From: CALBPI01 sp038524795
GTDB taxonomy: Bacteria; Pseudomonadota; Gammaproteobacteria; Steroidobacterales; Woeseiaceae
DNA: 64,000 nt
NCBI GenBank assembly: GCA_038524795.1
Contig: JBCBIJ010000009.1
Span: forward strand, 98,524 to 162,523
Reading direction: 5' to 3'
Shown: piece by piece, positions 44,250-53,783 of the stretch
Position numbering within the stretch: position 1 is the stretch's first letter
How the letters are laid out: every line of letters starts with the position of its first letter
Position numbers and translations under genes: made by a program
Notes under the pieces: generated by a model
Seen by the model: the letters and a program-made list of their open reading frames with translations, nothing else
What the model was told of the DNA's origin: nothing
Databases searched by the model: none

Positions 44250-45209
44250 GTGACCGATCCCGTTTCGATTTCGAAAGCCACGCCTGAACAGGCGCGCGAT
44301 GCGCTCGTCGCCGCCCGTGACGCGCTCAACGGCATCATCCTGGGCAAGCCGCAGCAGATCGACCTGGCCATCACGTGCCTGCTCGCGCGCGGCCACCTGC
44401 TCATTGAAGACGTACCGGGCGTCGGCAAGACGACGATGGCGCGGGCACTGGCCGTCATCCTGGGCCTCGACTTCGCACGCATCCAGTTTACGAGCGACCT
44501 GCTGCCCGCCGACATCACCGGTTTGTCGATCTACCAGAAAGACGACGGCAGCTTCCGCTTTCATCCGGGTCCCGTGTTTACCCAAATGCTGCTGGCCGAC
44601 GAGATCAACCGCGCCACGCCGAAAGCGCAGAGTGCGTTGCTCGAAGCCATGCAGGAGCGCCAGGTCACGATCGACGGCGAGCGCCGTCCGCTGCCCGAGC
44701 CGTTCTTCGTTGTGGCCACACAAAACCCGACGGATCAGATCGGTACCTTTGAGCTGCCCGAATCACAGCTCGACCGCTTTCTTATGCGCGTTGAGATTGG
44801 CTATCCCGACGGCGACGCCGAGCGTCGCCTGCTCGACGGCGAAAACCCAGGCGCCTCGCTCGACACCATCAAACCCGCGCTGTGCGCCGCTGACATCGTC
44901 GCGCTGCAAAACGAAGTGGCCGGCGTCACGGCCAACGCGCACCTGCTCGACTACCTGCAGGCACTCGTCGCGCACACGCGCAACGCGCCCGAATTCGTGA
45001 CCGGGCTGTCGCCGCGCGCCTCAATCGCGCTGGCGAATGCGTCGCGCGCCTACGCGTTGCTCGCGGGGCGCAGTGTCGTCTACCCCGATGACCTGCAGGC
45101 TGTATTTGCTGCCATAGCAGGCCACCGGCTTGTCGTGACCAGCGAGTTCGCACACCTGTCACCCGCCGACCGCGCCGCGCATGTCCTCGACGCCGTGGCC
45201 ATCCCTTAG
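44250..45209 (+). CDS. MoxR-family AAA+ ATPase
   Basis: A 319-residue AAA+ chaperone. Walker A is DVPGVGKT (54-61), Walker B LLADEIN (114-120), with sensor 1 in VVATQNPTDQIGTFELPESQ and an arginine-finger region LDRFLMR. MoxR ATPases usually sit with DUF58 and transglutaminase-like genes, exactly as here, and are thought to help assemble or activate partner proteins. GAGG precedes the GTG start. The 111-bp gap after valS shows no clear terminator. Confidence 0.95.
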   Translation: MTDPVSISKATPEQARDALVAARDALNGIILGKPQQIDLAITCLLARGHLLIEDVPGVGKTTMARALAVILGLDFARIQFTSDLLPADITGLSIYQKDDGSFRFHPGPVFTQMLLADEINRATPKAQSALLEAMQERQVTIDGERRPLPEPFFVVATQNPTDQIGTFELPESQLDRFLMRVEIGYPDGDAERRLLDGENPGASLDTIKPALCAADIVALQNEVAGVTANAHLLDYLQALVAHTRNAPEFVTGLSPRASIALANASRAYALLAGRSVVYPDDLQAVFAAIAGHRLVVTSEFAHLSPADRAAHVLDAVAIP

Positions 45210-46182
45210 GCCGCTTCGCGCCGGGTTCTACCGGCGCGTCGCGCGCTGGGTCCGTAAGCGGCAAGGCGAGGACACGCTCCCGCTGAAGCTGACCTCGCGC
45301 CGCCTCTACATCCTGCCCACGCCCGTTGGCACGACCTTCGGCATCGTGTGTTTCGCGATGCTGCTGGGCTCAATGAACTACAACAACTCGATGGGCTTTG
45401 CGCTCACCTTCCTGCTCGTAGCCACGGGCCTCGTTGCGATGCACCGCTGCCACCGCAACCTCGCAGGGCTCGAGGTCATCGCCGTGCATGCCGCCCCCGT
45501 GTACGCGGGCGAGTCCGCACACGTCGATATCGAGGTGACGAACACGAGCGGCGGCGAACGCATCGAGCTCACGGGCCGGATCGGTGGTAACCGCGGCCGG
45601 GTCATCGACGTCAAAGCCAGCAACACGGCACGCATTCGTATCGAGGTGCCTACGAAACGCCGCGGGACGCTGGCCGTTGCGCGAATCTCACTCAATTCAC
45701 GCTATCCGCTTGCCTTGCTCAATTGCTGGACCTGGCTGCATGTGGATACGCGATGCACCGTGTGGCCGCGACCCGCAGACGATGCGCCTGCCCGACCCGT
45801 CGCGCCGAGCGCCGACGGTGGCCGCGCGGGCGAGCTTGGTGACGAGGACTTCTCGGGACTGCGCGACTACCGCGAGGGCGACTCGCCACGGCTCATCGCC
45901 TGGAAGCACCTCGCGCGCAGCGACACACTCGCGTCAAAGCAATTTTCGGGAGCCAGCGTCTCAACGCAGTGGATCGACTACGACACCGCACCGGGTACCG
46001 ACCCGGAGCGGCGCCTTTCCGTGCTGGCGAGCTGGATTATTGCTGCCGAAGCCGCTGGCGATCGGTACGGCCTGACCTTGCCCGACAGCACACTGGCACC
46101 CGCTCGCGGCGCCGCACACCGCGACCGCTGCCTTGATGTGCTGGCGCGATTCGGCAGCCCAGAGCCCGACCATGCGAGCTGA
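45181..46182 (+). CDS. DUF58 domain-containing protein
   Basis: A 333-residue protein with two adjacent membrane segments near the N-terminus (TFGIVCFAMLLGSMNY, ALTFLLVATGLVAMH), a beta-rich middle part and the DUF58 motif GDEDFSGLRDYREGDSPRLIAWKHLARSD-like region (about 220-250). It overlaps MoxR by 29 bases and the transglutaminase gene by 11. DUF58 proteins are von-Willebrand-A-like partners of MoxR ATPases; the exact role is unsettled. Confidence 0.9.
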   Translation: MSSTPWPSLRPLRAGFYRRVARWVRKRQGEDTLPLKLTSRRLYILPTPVGTTFGIVCFAMLLGSMNYNNSMGFALTFLLVATGLVAMHRCHRNLAGLEVIAVHAAPVYAGESAHVDIEVTNTSGGERIELTGRIGGNRGRVIDVKASNTARIRIEVPTKRRGTLAVARISLNSRYPLALLNCWTWLHVDTRCTVWPRPADDAPARPVAPSADGGRAGELGDEDFSGLRDYREGDSPRLIAWKHLARSDTLASKQFSGASVSTQWIDYDTAPGTDPERRLSVLASWIIAAEAAGDRYGLTLPDSTLAPARGAAHRDRCLDVLARFGSPEPDHAS

Positions 46183-48127
46183 CGGTCGACTTGCGCACAG
46201 CCTGCCGCTGATTGTTGCGGCACTGCTCGCAGCGTTCCTGCCGCAGATCGCGAACAAGCCGCTCTGGATTACGCTGTTCCTTGTGACCTGCGCGGGCTAC
46301 CGGCTACTGGCGGAACGACGTCGATTGCGCTTGACGCCTGCCTGGGTACGCACCGTCCTCGGACTTGGCAGTTTCATTGCTGTGCTCCAGGTTTATGGCG
46401 GCATCAACGGCGTGGGGCCCGGCAGTGCGCTACTGGCCGTAATGGCCGCGCTCAAGTTGCTCGAAACACACTCTCAGCGTGACCAGTTCGTGCTGCTCTT
46501 TATCTGCCTGTTCATGATCCTTGCGAGCTTCCTGCAAGGGCAGCACATCTGGTCCATCGTCTATCTGTTCGGTGCCTTCGGCGTGACACTCGCGGCCTGG
46601 AGTGCCGCCGCCCGTGACGGGGCGCCGCGCACGGGCCGATGGTACGCGCGTGAGGCCGGCGTCGCCCTGAGTCTCGCTCTCCCCCTGCTGCTTGCGCTCT
46701 GGGTCTTGTTCCCGCGCGTGCCAGGGCCCTTCTGGGCCATCCCTACGGAGTCTGGCGGCGCCAGCACGGGGCTTTCGAGCACCATGAGCCCGGGCGACAT
46801 ATCAAACCTCAGCAAGTCCAACGCGCTCGCATTCCGGGCAAGTTTCGAGGGCCCGACGCCGGCGCCATCGCAACGTTATTGGCGCGCCATCATCATGGAC
46901 CGCTTTGATGGCCGCAGTTGGGCCGCCAACGAGAACTGGGCGATGCCGGAGCCCAATGCCGTCGTGCCGATCGGGCCCGAGGTGCGCTACACGGTGCGCA
47001 TGGAGCCGACAGACCAGCGCTGGATGTACGCACTCGACATACCCGTGTCGCGGACCGGTCGCGGGATGCTTATGACGCGCTTCCAAACGCTCGAGAGCCG
47101 TAAACCCATTAACGAGCGTAAGGAATACGACGTCGTCTCAGTGCTGGAGTACACGACGAGCACGCGCATGCAGGCGCCTCGCTTTAGCTACAACACGGAT
47201 CTCCCGGACGGCGTCAATCCGCGCGCCCGCGAATTCGCAACGCAACTGCGCGACGAATCAGCATCAGTCGAGGACTTTGCGAACCGCGTGCTCAGCCACT
47301 TCCGGAACGAGCCCTTCTTCTACACGCTGTCACCGCCGCCCCTGGGTCGCAACTCCGTCGATGAGTTTGTATTCGAAACGCGTCGCGGCTTCTGTGAACA
47401 CTACGCCTCGGCCTTCGCCTTCATGATGCGCGCCGCGGGCGTGCCGGCACGCATCGTCGCAGGCTACCAGGGCGGCGAGATCAATCCGCTGGGTGGCTTC
47501 CTGACGGTGCGCCAGTCTGACGCCCACGCCTGGACCGAAATCTGGATTTCCAATCGCGGTTGGGTGCGTGTCGACCCAACGGCGGCCGTCGCCCCGCAAC
47601 GCATCGAACAAAACCTCGAAAGCGCCCTGCTCGAGTCCGGCGAACGGGTTCCGGGCGCCTTTGATCTGCCGATCATGGAACGCCTGCAGGTAGCCTGGGA
47701 TCTCATCAACGCACGTTGGGACGAATGGGTCCTCGGTTTTGGCCCCGAGACGCAGCGCGACTTCTTCGAATGGATCGGGCTCGAAAACCCCGACTGGCGC
47801 GACTACATCGTGCTGCTCACGGTGAGCCTCATCAGCATCATGGCTGTGATTACCGGCCTGTTGTGGTGGCAGCAACGACCGCCCACGCGCGATGCGGCAA
47901 GCCGCGCCTACCGCGCGCTGCAACGCCGCACGGGCACAAGAACCTTACGCGGGGAAGCGCCTCTGACCTGGGCGCGCCGTGCGGGCATTGCGCGGCCCAC
48001 ACAAGCGGCCCACATCGACGCCGCAGTAAAGCTCTACTTGGCCGCGCGCTACGGGGATGAGCAGGACGCCGTGCCGCGCCTGCGGCGTGCCGTCCGGTCG
48101 CTGCCGCGCAAACGCGCGGAGGCCTAA
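46172..48127 (+). CDS. TgpA-type membrane transglutaminase-like protein (DUF3488)
   Basis: A 651-residue inner-membrane protein. About six membrane helices occupy residues 1-190, a periplasmic transglutaminase-like domain follows, and one more helix (about 555-575) precedes a cytoplasmic DUF4129-like tail. The papain-like triad is visible: Cys408 in RRGFCEHYASAF, His452 in DAHAWTEIW, Asp468 in VRVDPTAAV. Pseudomonas TgpA has this layout and is essential there. With MoxR and DUF58 it forms a conserved envelope-associated cluster. Its stop overlaps that of the converging MFS gene (48124-48127). Confidence 0.93.
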   Translation: MRADGRLAHSLPLIVAALLAAFLPQIANKPLWITLFLVTCAGYRLLAERRRLRLTPAWVRTVLGLGSFIAVLQVYGGINGVGPGSALLAVMAALKLLETHSQRDQFVLLFICLFMILASFLQGQHIWSIVYLFGAFGVTLAAWSAAARDGAPRTGRWYAREAGVALSLALPLLLALWVLFPRVPGPFWAIPTESGGASTGLSSTMSPGDISNLSKSNALAFRASFEGPTPAPSQRYWRAIIMDRFDGRSWAANENWAMPEPNAVVPIGPEVRYTVRMEPTDQRWMYALDIPVSRTGRGMLMTRFQTLESRKPINERKEYDVVSVLEYTTSTRMQAPRFSYNTDLPDGVNPRAREFATQLRDESASVEDFANRVLSHFRNEPFFYTLSPPPLGRNSVDEFVFETRRGFCEHYASAFAFMMRAAGVPARIVAGYQGGEINPLGGFLTVRQSDAHAWTEIWISNRGWVRVDPTAAVAPQRIEQNLESALLESGERVPGAFDLPIMERLQVAWDLINARWDEWVLGFGPETQRDFFEWIGLENPDWRDYIVLLTVSLISIMAVITGLLWWQQRPPTRDAASRAYRALQRRTGTRTLRGEAPLTWARRAGIARPTQAAHIDAAVKLYLAARYGDEQDAVPRLRRAVRSLPRKRAEA

Positions 48128-49389
48128 CGCGCAGGTTTGACGTCGCTGACGTCAACGCGCGTCAGCACAATCAGTCCGAGCACGAATAGCGGGATCAATG
48201 CGAGCACCGACACGCGCGGGTCATCACTGACGAGTGCCAGCAGGCCGATAAGCAGCGGCCCCAGGATCGCTGCGAACTTGCCGAGCATCGAGTAGAAGCC
48301 GAAGAACTCGGACGCTTTATCGGGCGGCACGAGACGGGCGTACAGCGAGCGACTCATGGCCTGCACGCCGCCCTGCACCAGCCCCACACCAATCGCCATG
48401 GCGTAGTACTGCCAGACCTCCTCGAGCACCAGGCCCCATAGCCCAATGAGCAGATACACACTCACACCAATGTAGATGGCGCGTTTGGGTCCAATGCGGT
48501 CACCAAGCCAACCAAACCCGAGCGTCGCGGGCACGCCAATGATGTTGGTGATGAGCAGCGCCAGCATGAGGTCGTTCTGCTCGAAGCCCAGACGCAGGCC
48601 AAAATTCGTAGCCATCAGGAACAGCGTGTGCACGCCATCGATGTACAGCCAGTAGGCCAGCAGGAACAAGCCTAAGTTTTTGTACTTGCGTACCTCTCGG
48701 AACGTCTTGATCAGCGTGCGGTAGCCGTCGACGATGGCGCGTCCCAGCGATGGGCCCTCGTTCTTTTGTTCCTTGACGAACAGCACGAGTGGAATGGTGA
48801 ACACGAGCCACCACACGGCCACAAGCGCGAACGCAATCTGGGTGGCCACGGCAGCGTTTGCCAGCCCGAACGTCTCGGGCGACTGCACCATCCAGAGGTT
48901 GAACAGGAACAAGAGCACACTCGCGCCGTAGCCCATGCTAAAGCCCAGTGCCGACACCTGTTCAAACTCGTCGGGCTTCGCCACGTTGACGATCAGTGAG
49001 TCGTAAAATGTGTTGGCGCCGTAAAAACCGACGAGCGCAATGAGATACAAGCCCAATGCGGCCTGCCACTGGCCCTGACCGACGAAATACAACGCACCGG
49101 TCGACGTGAGCGCCAAGCCCGTGAACACGATCTGGAACCGCTTTCGCGCACCACCCGCGTCGGCGATGGCGCCCAGCACCGGAGCGACGAAGGCGATGAT
49201 CAGGCTGGCTGCCGCGGTCGTCAGACCCAGGCGCGCCGTCACGAGCGATGCATCCGTACCCTCGGCCCAGTAGTTGCTCAGAAACACCGGGTACAGCGTG
49301 GCCACCACGGAAAGCGCGAACGCCGAGTTGGCGCAGTCATACAGCACCCAGCCCAGGATGGGTCGCTTCTTCAGCAGTTTCAGTGCCAT
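48124..49389 (-). CDS. MFS transporter, UMF1/Atg22-like
   Basis: A 421-residue protein with about twelve membrane segments. The N-terminal WVLYDCANSAFALSVVATLYP is the signature of the UMF1 (Atg22-like) branch of the major facilitator superfamily; ANTFYDSLIVNVAKPDEFEQ and AMSRSLYARLVPPDKASEFF are further family segments. Substrate unknown; Atg22 in yeast exports vacuolar amino acids. It starts 24 bases after the prfC stop, so it may be co-transcribed with it. Confidence 0.92.
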   Translation of the reverse strand: MALKLLKKRPILGWVLYDCANSAFALSVVATLYPVFLSNYWAEGTDASLVTARLGLTTAAASLIIAFVAPVLGAIADAGGARKRFQIVFTGLALTSTGALYFVGQGQWQAALGLYLIALVGFYGANTFYDSLIVNVAKPDEFEQVSALGFSMGYGASVLLFLFNLWMVQSPETFGLANAAVATQIAFALVAVWWLVFTIPLVLFVKEQKNEGPSLGRAIVDGYRTLIKTFREVRKYKNLGLFLLAYWLYIDGVHTLFLMATNFGLRLGFEQNDLMLALLITNIIGVPATLGFGWLGDRIGPKRAIYIGVSVYLLIGLWGLVLEEVWQYYAMAIGVGLVQGGVQAMSRSLYARLVPPDKASEFFGFYSMLGKFAAILGPLLIGLLALVSDDPRVSVLALIPLFVLGLIVLTRVDVSDVKPAR

Positions 49390-49413
49390 GGCTGCGCTCC
49401 GTTTTTTGGGTGT

Positions 49414-50994
49414 CTAGAGCTCTCGCGTGGCCCGGAACGTGACGTCGGGCCAGCGCTCCTGGGTCAGGTCGAGATTGACGCGCGTGGGTGCAATATAGAC
49501 GAGCGCCTCGCCGTGATCGATGGCCAGGTTGTCATGCGCCTTGCGTTTGAACTCGTCGAGCATCTTGGCGTCGTCACATTCCACCCAGCGTGCCGTGTGC
49601 ACATTCACCGATTCGAATCGGCACTCAACGTTGTATTCATCGCGAAGCCGCGCCGCAACGACATCGAACTGCAACACGCCGACAGCGCCCAGAATCAGGT
49701 CGTTGTTGCGCAGCGGTCGGAACAACTGCGTGGCGCCCTCTTCACACAGCTGCGCGAGACCCTTTTGCAGCGCCTTGAGTCGCAGCGGATCGGCCAGCAT
49801 GGCGCGACGGAAAATCTCAGGCGCAAAACTCGGGATGCCCGTGAAGTTGACCGCATCGCCCTCAGAGAAGCTGTCACCAATGTTGATCGTGCCGTGGTTG
49901 TGCAGGCCGATAATGTCGCCGGCGACGGCACTGTCGGCCTTGTGGCGATCGGCGGCCATGAAGGTAATCGCCTCAGGAATCTTGATGTCCTTGCCGAGCC
50001 GCATGTGCCGCACCTTCATGCCTGGTCGAAACTGTCCCGAGCACAGGCGCATGAACGCGATGCGGTCGCGGTGGCCCGGATCCATGTTCGCTTGAATCTT
50101 GAAGACGAAGCCTGTGAGCTTCTGCTCGTCAGGAACCACGAGCCGCTCCTCCGCCGCGCGCGCCTGTGGCGGCGGCGCGCTGTCGACGAACCCTGCGAGC
50201 AGCTCGCGAACACCAAAGTTGGAGATCGCCGAGCCGAAATACACAGGCGTCTGTTGGGCCGCGAGATAGGTCTCACGGTCAAACTCGGCGTACACGCCGC
50301 GCACAAGCTCGATCTCGTCGACGTAGTCCTGCCAATCATCGCCGAGCAATTCGCGTGCGGCATCGCTATCGAGCCCGTCAATGGTCTCGGTTGTGCCCGC
50401 GCGCTCCTTGTCGGTCGCGTGGTAGGTATAAATCCGGTCCTCGGCAAGGTGGTAGACGCCTTTGAGGCGGCTGCCCATGCCGATGGGCCAGGTGATGGGC
50501 GTGCAGGAGATATCGAGTACGGATTCGATCTCGTCGAGTAGCTCGATGGGCTCGCGGCCCTCACGGTCGAGCTTGTTGATGAACGTCACGATGGGCGTAT
50601 CGCGCAGCCGACAGACTTCCATGAGTTTGATCGTGCGCTGCTCAACACCTTTGGCGCAGTCAATGACCATCATCGCCGAGTCGACCGCGGTGAGCGTCCG
50701 GTAGGTGTCTTCGGAGAAGTCTTCGTGACCGGGCGTATCGAGCAGGTTGACGACCGTGTCACCAAACGGGAATTGCATGACCGACGAGGTCACGGAAATG
50801 CCACGCTCCTGTTCAAGCTTCATCCAGTCCGAGGTGGCGTGGCGGCTCGCCTTGCGGCCTTTCACCGTACCCGCGAGCTGAATGGCGCCGCCAAACAGCA
50901 ACAGCTTTTCGGTCAACGTCGTCTTGCCGGCGTCGGGGTGCGAGATGATGGCAAAGGTCCGGCGCCTACCGACCTCGGCTCCGATAGCGCTCAT
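49414..50994 (-). CDS. prfC: Peptide chain release factor 3
   Basis: GTPase that recycles RF1 and RF2 after termination. The 526 residues have the translational-GTPase G domain: G1 SHPDAGKTTLTEKLL, G2 ERGISVTSSVMQF, G3 DTPGHEDF, G4 NKLD; then domain II and the RF3 C-terminal domain (VGVLQFDVVAARLRDEYNVE). It begins ten bases after rimI, unlike the E. coli location. Identity is clear from the RF3-specific GRKASRHATSDWMKLEQE. Confidence 0.98.
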   Translation of the reverse strand: MSAIGAEVGRRRTFAIISHPDAGKTTLTEKLLLFGGAIQLAGTVKGRKASRHATSDWMKLEQERGISVTSSVMQFPFGDTVVNLLDTPGHEDFSEDTYRTLTAVDSAMMVIDCAKGVEQRTIKLMEVCRLRDTPIVTFINKLDREGREPIELLDEIESVLDISCTPITWPIGMGSRLKGVYHLAEDRIYTYHATDKERAGTTETIDGLDSDAARELLGDDWQDYVDEIELVRGVYAEFDRETYLAAQQTPVYFGSAISNFGVRELLAGFVDSAPPPQARAAEERLVVPDEQKLTGFVFKIQANMDPGHRDRIAFMRLCSGQFRPGMKVRHMRLGKDIKIPEAITFMAADRHKADSAVAGDIIGLHNHGTINIGDSFSEGDAVNFTGIPSFAPEIFRRAMLADPLRLKALQKGLAQLCEEGATQLFRPLRNNDLILGAVGVLQFDVVAARLRDEYNVECRFESVNVHTARWVECDDAKMLDEFKRKAHDNLAIDHGEALVYIAPTRVNLDLTQERWPDVTFRATREL

Positions 50995-51004
50995 TTGGGC
51001 TCCG

Positions 51005-51472
51005 CTACAGGGTCAGGGCGAGAACCAGCGCGTCCTCGCGCCGGTTGTCGGCCGCGCGGTAGTAGTCGCGGCGGCGGCCGATCGTAGCAAAGCCGATGCC
51101 TTTGTACATGTTGATTGCCGCGAGGTTCGAAGGGCGTACCTCGAGGAACATGCGTTTCACGCGCGCCTTGCGCGCCTCGCTGATCAGGTGCTGCAGCAAC
51201 GCAAGCCCCGAACCGCGCCGACGGAACGCGGGCGCCACGCAGACATTGAGCACATGCGCCTCACCGGCAGCCACCGACAGGATGCCGTAGCCTCGCAACT
51301 CCCCACCCTGCTCGATGACAAGACAAAGGTAGCCCGCCAGCAGGCAGTCACGAAAGATGCCCGTCGACCAGGGGTAGTCGTAGCTCTGCTGTTCAATGTG
51401 CGCCACGGCCTCGAGGTCTTCGTGGCTCATCGGCCGCACGGACGGAACAAGAACATCGCTGGCTGCGCTCAC
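51005..51472 (-). CDS. rimI: Ribosomal protein S18-alanine N-acetyltransferase RimI
   Basis: GNAT acetyltransferase that acetylates the N-terminus of S18, whose gene is also in this window. The 155-residue protein has the acetyl-CoA loop VCVAPAFRRRGSGLALLQHL and the EVRPSNLAAINMYKGIGF motif with its catalytic Tyr. The GTG start overlaps the UDG stop by four bases (GTGA). RimI is often encoded next to tsaB; here it follows a uracil-DNA glycosylase. Confidence 0.93.
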   Translation of the reverse strand: MSAASDVLVPSVRPMSHEDLEAVAHIEQQSYDYPWSTGIFRDCLLAGYLCLVIEQGGELRGYGILSVAAGEAHVLNVCVAPAFRRRGSGLALLQHLISEARKARVKRMFLEVRPSNLAAINMYKGIGFATIGRRRDYYRAADNRREDALVLALTL

Positions 51473-52224
51473 GCCGCTGACTCCAATAGCGCGCGCACAC
51501 GCTTCAAGTCTTCCCAGGCGCGTGCCTTCTGCGCAGGTTCACGCAGCAGGTAGGCCGGGTGGTAGGTGACCACAAGCGGTACGTCCCGATCGGGGAGCTG
51601 GTGTGTCTTGCCACGCATGCGCCCAAGCGGCATGTCGACTTGCAACAGCCGTTGCGCAGCAATGCGGCCCACGGCAATCACGACGTCAGGCGCCACGGCA
51701 GTGAGCTGTTGCTCGAGGTAGTCATTGCAGGCGGTGACCTCATCGACGCGCGGATCCCGATTGCCCGGTGGCCGGCACTTGATCGTGTTGGCGATGAACA
51801 CAGTGTCACGGTCGCAGCCGATCGCGCGCAACATCGCGTCGAGCATCTGTCCAGCACGGCCCACGAACGGTTCGCCCGTGCGGTCCTCTTCAGCCCCGGG
51901 CGCTTCGCCAATAACCATGAGTCGTGCATCGCGCGGGCCGACGCCAAAAACAGACTGCGTACGTGTCTCGTGCAAGCGGCACTGCGTGCAACGCGCGACG
52001 GCCTGGCGCAGCGCTTGCCAGTGCACATCGGCGTCGGCAGCGGCAGGCTCGGGTGCGGGCGACTCAGGTTCCCTCGTCACGCCGGTCTCAACAACGGGTA
52101 TCACGGGTTCCGGCGTTGCGCGTACCTCGGAAACCGGCGCGGCAGCCTCTCGTGACACCAGGACATCGATGCCCATGGCCTCGAGATAAGCGCGTTGCTG
52201 CGCCGACAGGCCCTGCTCAGCCAC
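51469..52224 (-). CDS. Uracil-DNA glycosylase, family 4 (Fe-S type)
   Basis: Removes uracil from DNA. The product has motif A GEAPGAEEDRTGEPFVGRAG, IKCRPPGNRDPRVDE, and the motif B-like TYHPAYLLR. Four cysteines in the family spacing (C-x2-C in RCTQCR, then Cys in KCRPP and TAC) should bind a 4Fe-4S cluster. A disordered Pro/Glu-rich N-terminal stretch (about 30-70) precedes the domain. The GTG at 52224, overlapping the pssA stop by eight bases, is preferred over an ATG at 52242. Confidence 0.94.
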   Translation of the reverse strand: MAEQGLSAQQRAYLEAMGIDVLVSREAAAPVSEVRATPEPVIPVVETGVTREPESPAPEPAAADADVHWQALRQAVARCTQCRLHETRTQSVFGVGPRDARLMVIGEAPGAEEDRTGEPFVGRAGQMLDAMLRAIGCDRDTVFIANTIKCRPPGNRDPRVDEVTACNDYLEQQLTAVAPDVVIAVGRIAAQRLLQVDMPLGRMRGKTHQLPDRDVPLVVTYHPAYLLREPAQKARAWEDLKRVRALLESAA

Positions 52225-53071
52225 GATCCGTCGACTCCGCATCGCTGGTCGTTTCGTTCGTCGTTTCGCTAACCGCGTCGTGCTCGTTGTGCTCGATCTC
52301 CTCCTCGTCGTCGTCGAGTGTAGCCAGACGACTCGGGCGTCGTGCCATCCACCACGTTAGTGGTCCGGACAAGGCGTACACGAAGAACAACAGGAACAGG
52401 ACCAGCGGCGGCTCGATGGAAATGAGCGCGATGATAAGTGGTACGAGCAACAACGACGCAAACGACACCTTGCGGCCCAGATTGATCGTCTTGAAGCTGT
52501 AGTAATGCAGGTTGCTGACCATCGCCGCACCCGCCGCGGCCGTGATCACGAAACCGGACACGAGCCCGCCAAAACCGCTCAGGCCGTAGTCAGCACTCAG
52601 CCAGACAAAGGCCGCGACCAGCGCCGCCGCCGACGGACTCGGCAAACCCTGAAACCAGGCTTTGCCGAGTTTAGAGGGCACGGCGTTGAACCGCGCCAGC
52701 CGCAAGGCCGCGCACACGGCAAACAGGAATGCGACCAGCCAGCCGATGCGGCCCCAGGCAAGCGAATACTCTGCCAGTCGCGCGACACCCCATTGGTACA
52801 CCACCACGGCCGGCGCGAGGCCGAAGCTGACCATGTCGGACAGACTGTCGTACTCCTTGCCAAAGGTCGACTGGGTGCTCGTCATACGGGCCACGCGGCC
52901 ATCGGCGCCATCCATAACCATCGCAACGAACACCGCAATCCCGGCACGCACAAAGTTGCCATCGATCGCGGCAACGATCGCGTAGAAACCCGCAAACAAC
53001 GCAAGCGTTGTCAGCAAGTTGGGCAGCAGGTAAATCCCGCGCCCCCGATGGCGCTCATTACGGTCCAGCAT
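52217..53071 (-). CDS. pssA: CDP-diacylglycerol-serine O-phosphatidyltransferase
   Basis: Makes phosphatidylserine from CDP-diacylglycerol and serine, the precursor of phosphatidylethanolamine. The 284-residue protein is the membrane-embedded CDP-alcohol type (like Bacillus Pss), not the E. coli PLD type. The catalytic motif is MDGADGRVARMT...GKEYDSLSDMV, and about seven membrane helices are seen. The C-terminus is a 45-residue acidic Glu/Thr/Asp-rich cytoplasmic tail. The start at 53071 excludes an upstream open frame. A PSD-like gene lies 61 bases upstream. Confidence 0.95.
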   Translation of the reverse strand: MLDRNERHRGRGIYLLPNLLTTLALFAGFYAIVAAIDGNFVRAGIAVFVAMVMDGADGRVARMTSTQSTFGKEYDSLSDMVSFGLAPAVVVYQWGVARLAEYSLAWGRIGWLVAFLFAVCAALRLARFNAVPSKLGKAWFQGLPSPSAAALVAAFVWLSADYGLSGFGGLVSGFVITAAAGAAMVSNLHYYSFKTINLGRKVSFASLLLVPLIIALISIEPPLVLFLLFFVYALSGPLTWWMARRPSRLATLDDDEEEIEHNEHDAVSETTNETTSDAESTDRG

Positions 53072-53132
53072 GGATAAAGTGTGCCACGAAGCACGGCCAC
53101 ACGGCGACTGACGCCGCGCGGCCTGCGCTGCA

Positions 53133-53777
53133 TCAGGTCGGGTCTGTCGAGACCTCGTTGTCGCGCCGCAGTTCGGCCAGCTCGGTGACCGAGGCAACGA
53201 CACTGTCGCCCACGGCGACGCGAACGAGCACGTCGGCAGGCATGTAAAGCTCGCAGCGCCGCGCCAGCCGCAGAAAGGCAGCGCGGTGACCGTGACCGAT
53301 CCGCTCGCCGTAACGCCGGAAGGCACTGGGCACACCCAGCCAGCCGCCGCCCGAGAACGCCACCACGACATCGTCGCCGCCATCGCCCCGAATCCAGAGA
53401 CCGCCCCGCCCCGTCATCTTCGAGCCCTCCCGCGCATTGTCACGCGGGTCAAGGATTTTGCCCTCGAGCGGCGCACGCACGGTGTAGGCGCCCATGGGGT
53501 CGACACGGATGATGATGCGCATGGACTCGCGCTCGAGCAGCCCCGAGCGGCAGCGACTGATATCGAGCACCTTGCCGTCCACGGGCGCAAGGACGCCCAG
53601 CGGCAGCATGGGAATGTCGCGCTGAGGGTCCTGGAACAGGGCCAGCAGCAGGCCCATAGGGATCAGCATCGTGAGCGCCCAGGCGGGTCCGGCGAACTTG
53701 GCCAGCAGCAGCGCAAACGCGGCGCAGGCGGTAAAGGGCCAGAAGCCCTCGGCGGCAAAGGCGGAATGACGTCGCAT
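53133..53777 (-). CDS. Phosphatidylserine-decarboxylase-like protein lacking self-cleavage residues
   Basis: A 214-residue homologue of short-form Psd, with two membrane segments (about 12-48), the LAPVDGKVLDI motif (Asp67), RAPLEGKI (101-108) and a C-terminal ELYMPADVLVRVAVGDSV. Active Psd has a D/H/S triad and matures by cleavage at Gly-Ser to form a pyruvoyl group. Here the region that normally reads FGSR is LARR (171-174), and the His of the D-V-H-V-x-R-A-P segment is Tyr98 (GAYTVRAP). It should neither self-cleave nor decarboxylate. It is in tandem with pssA, the normal place of psd. Role unknown. Confidence 0.8.
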   Translation of the reverse strand: MRRHSAFAAEGFWPFTACAAFALLLAKFAGPAWALTMLIPMGLLLALFQDPQRDIPMLPLGVLAPVDGKVLDISRCRSGLLERESMRIIIRVDPMGAYTVRAPLEGKILDPRDNAREGSKMTGRGGLWIRGDGGDDVVVAFSGGGWLGVPSAFRRYGERIGHGHRAAFLRLARRCELYMPADVLVRVAVGDSVVASVTELAELRRDNEVSTDPT

Positions 53778-53783
53778 GCGCGC

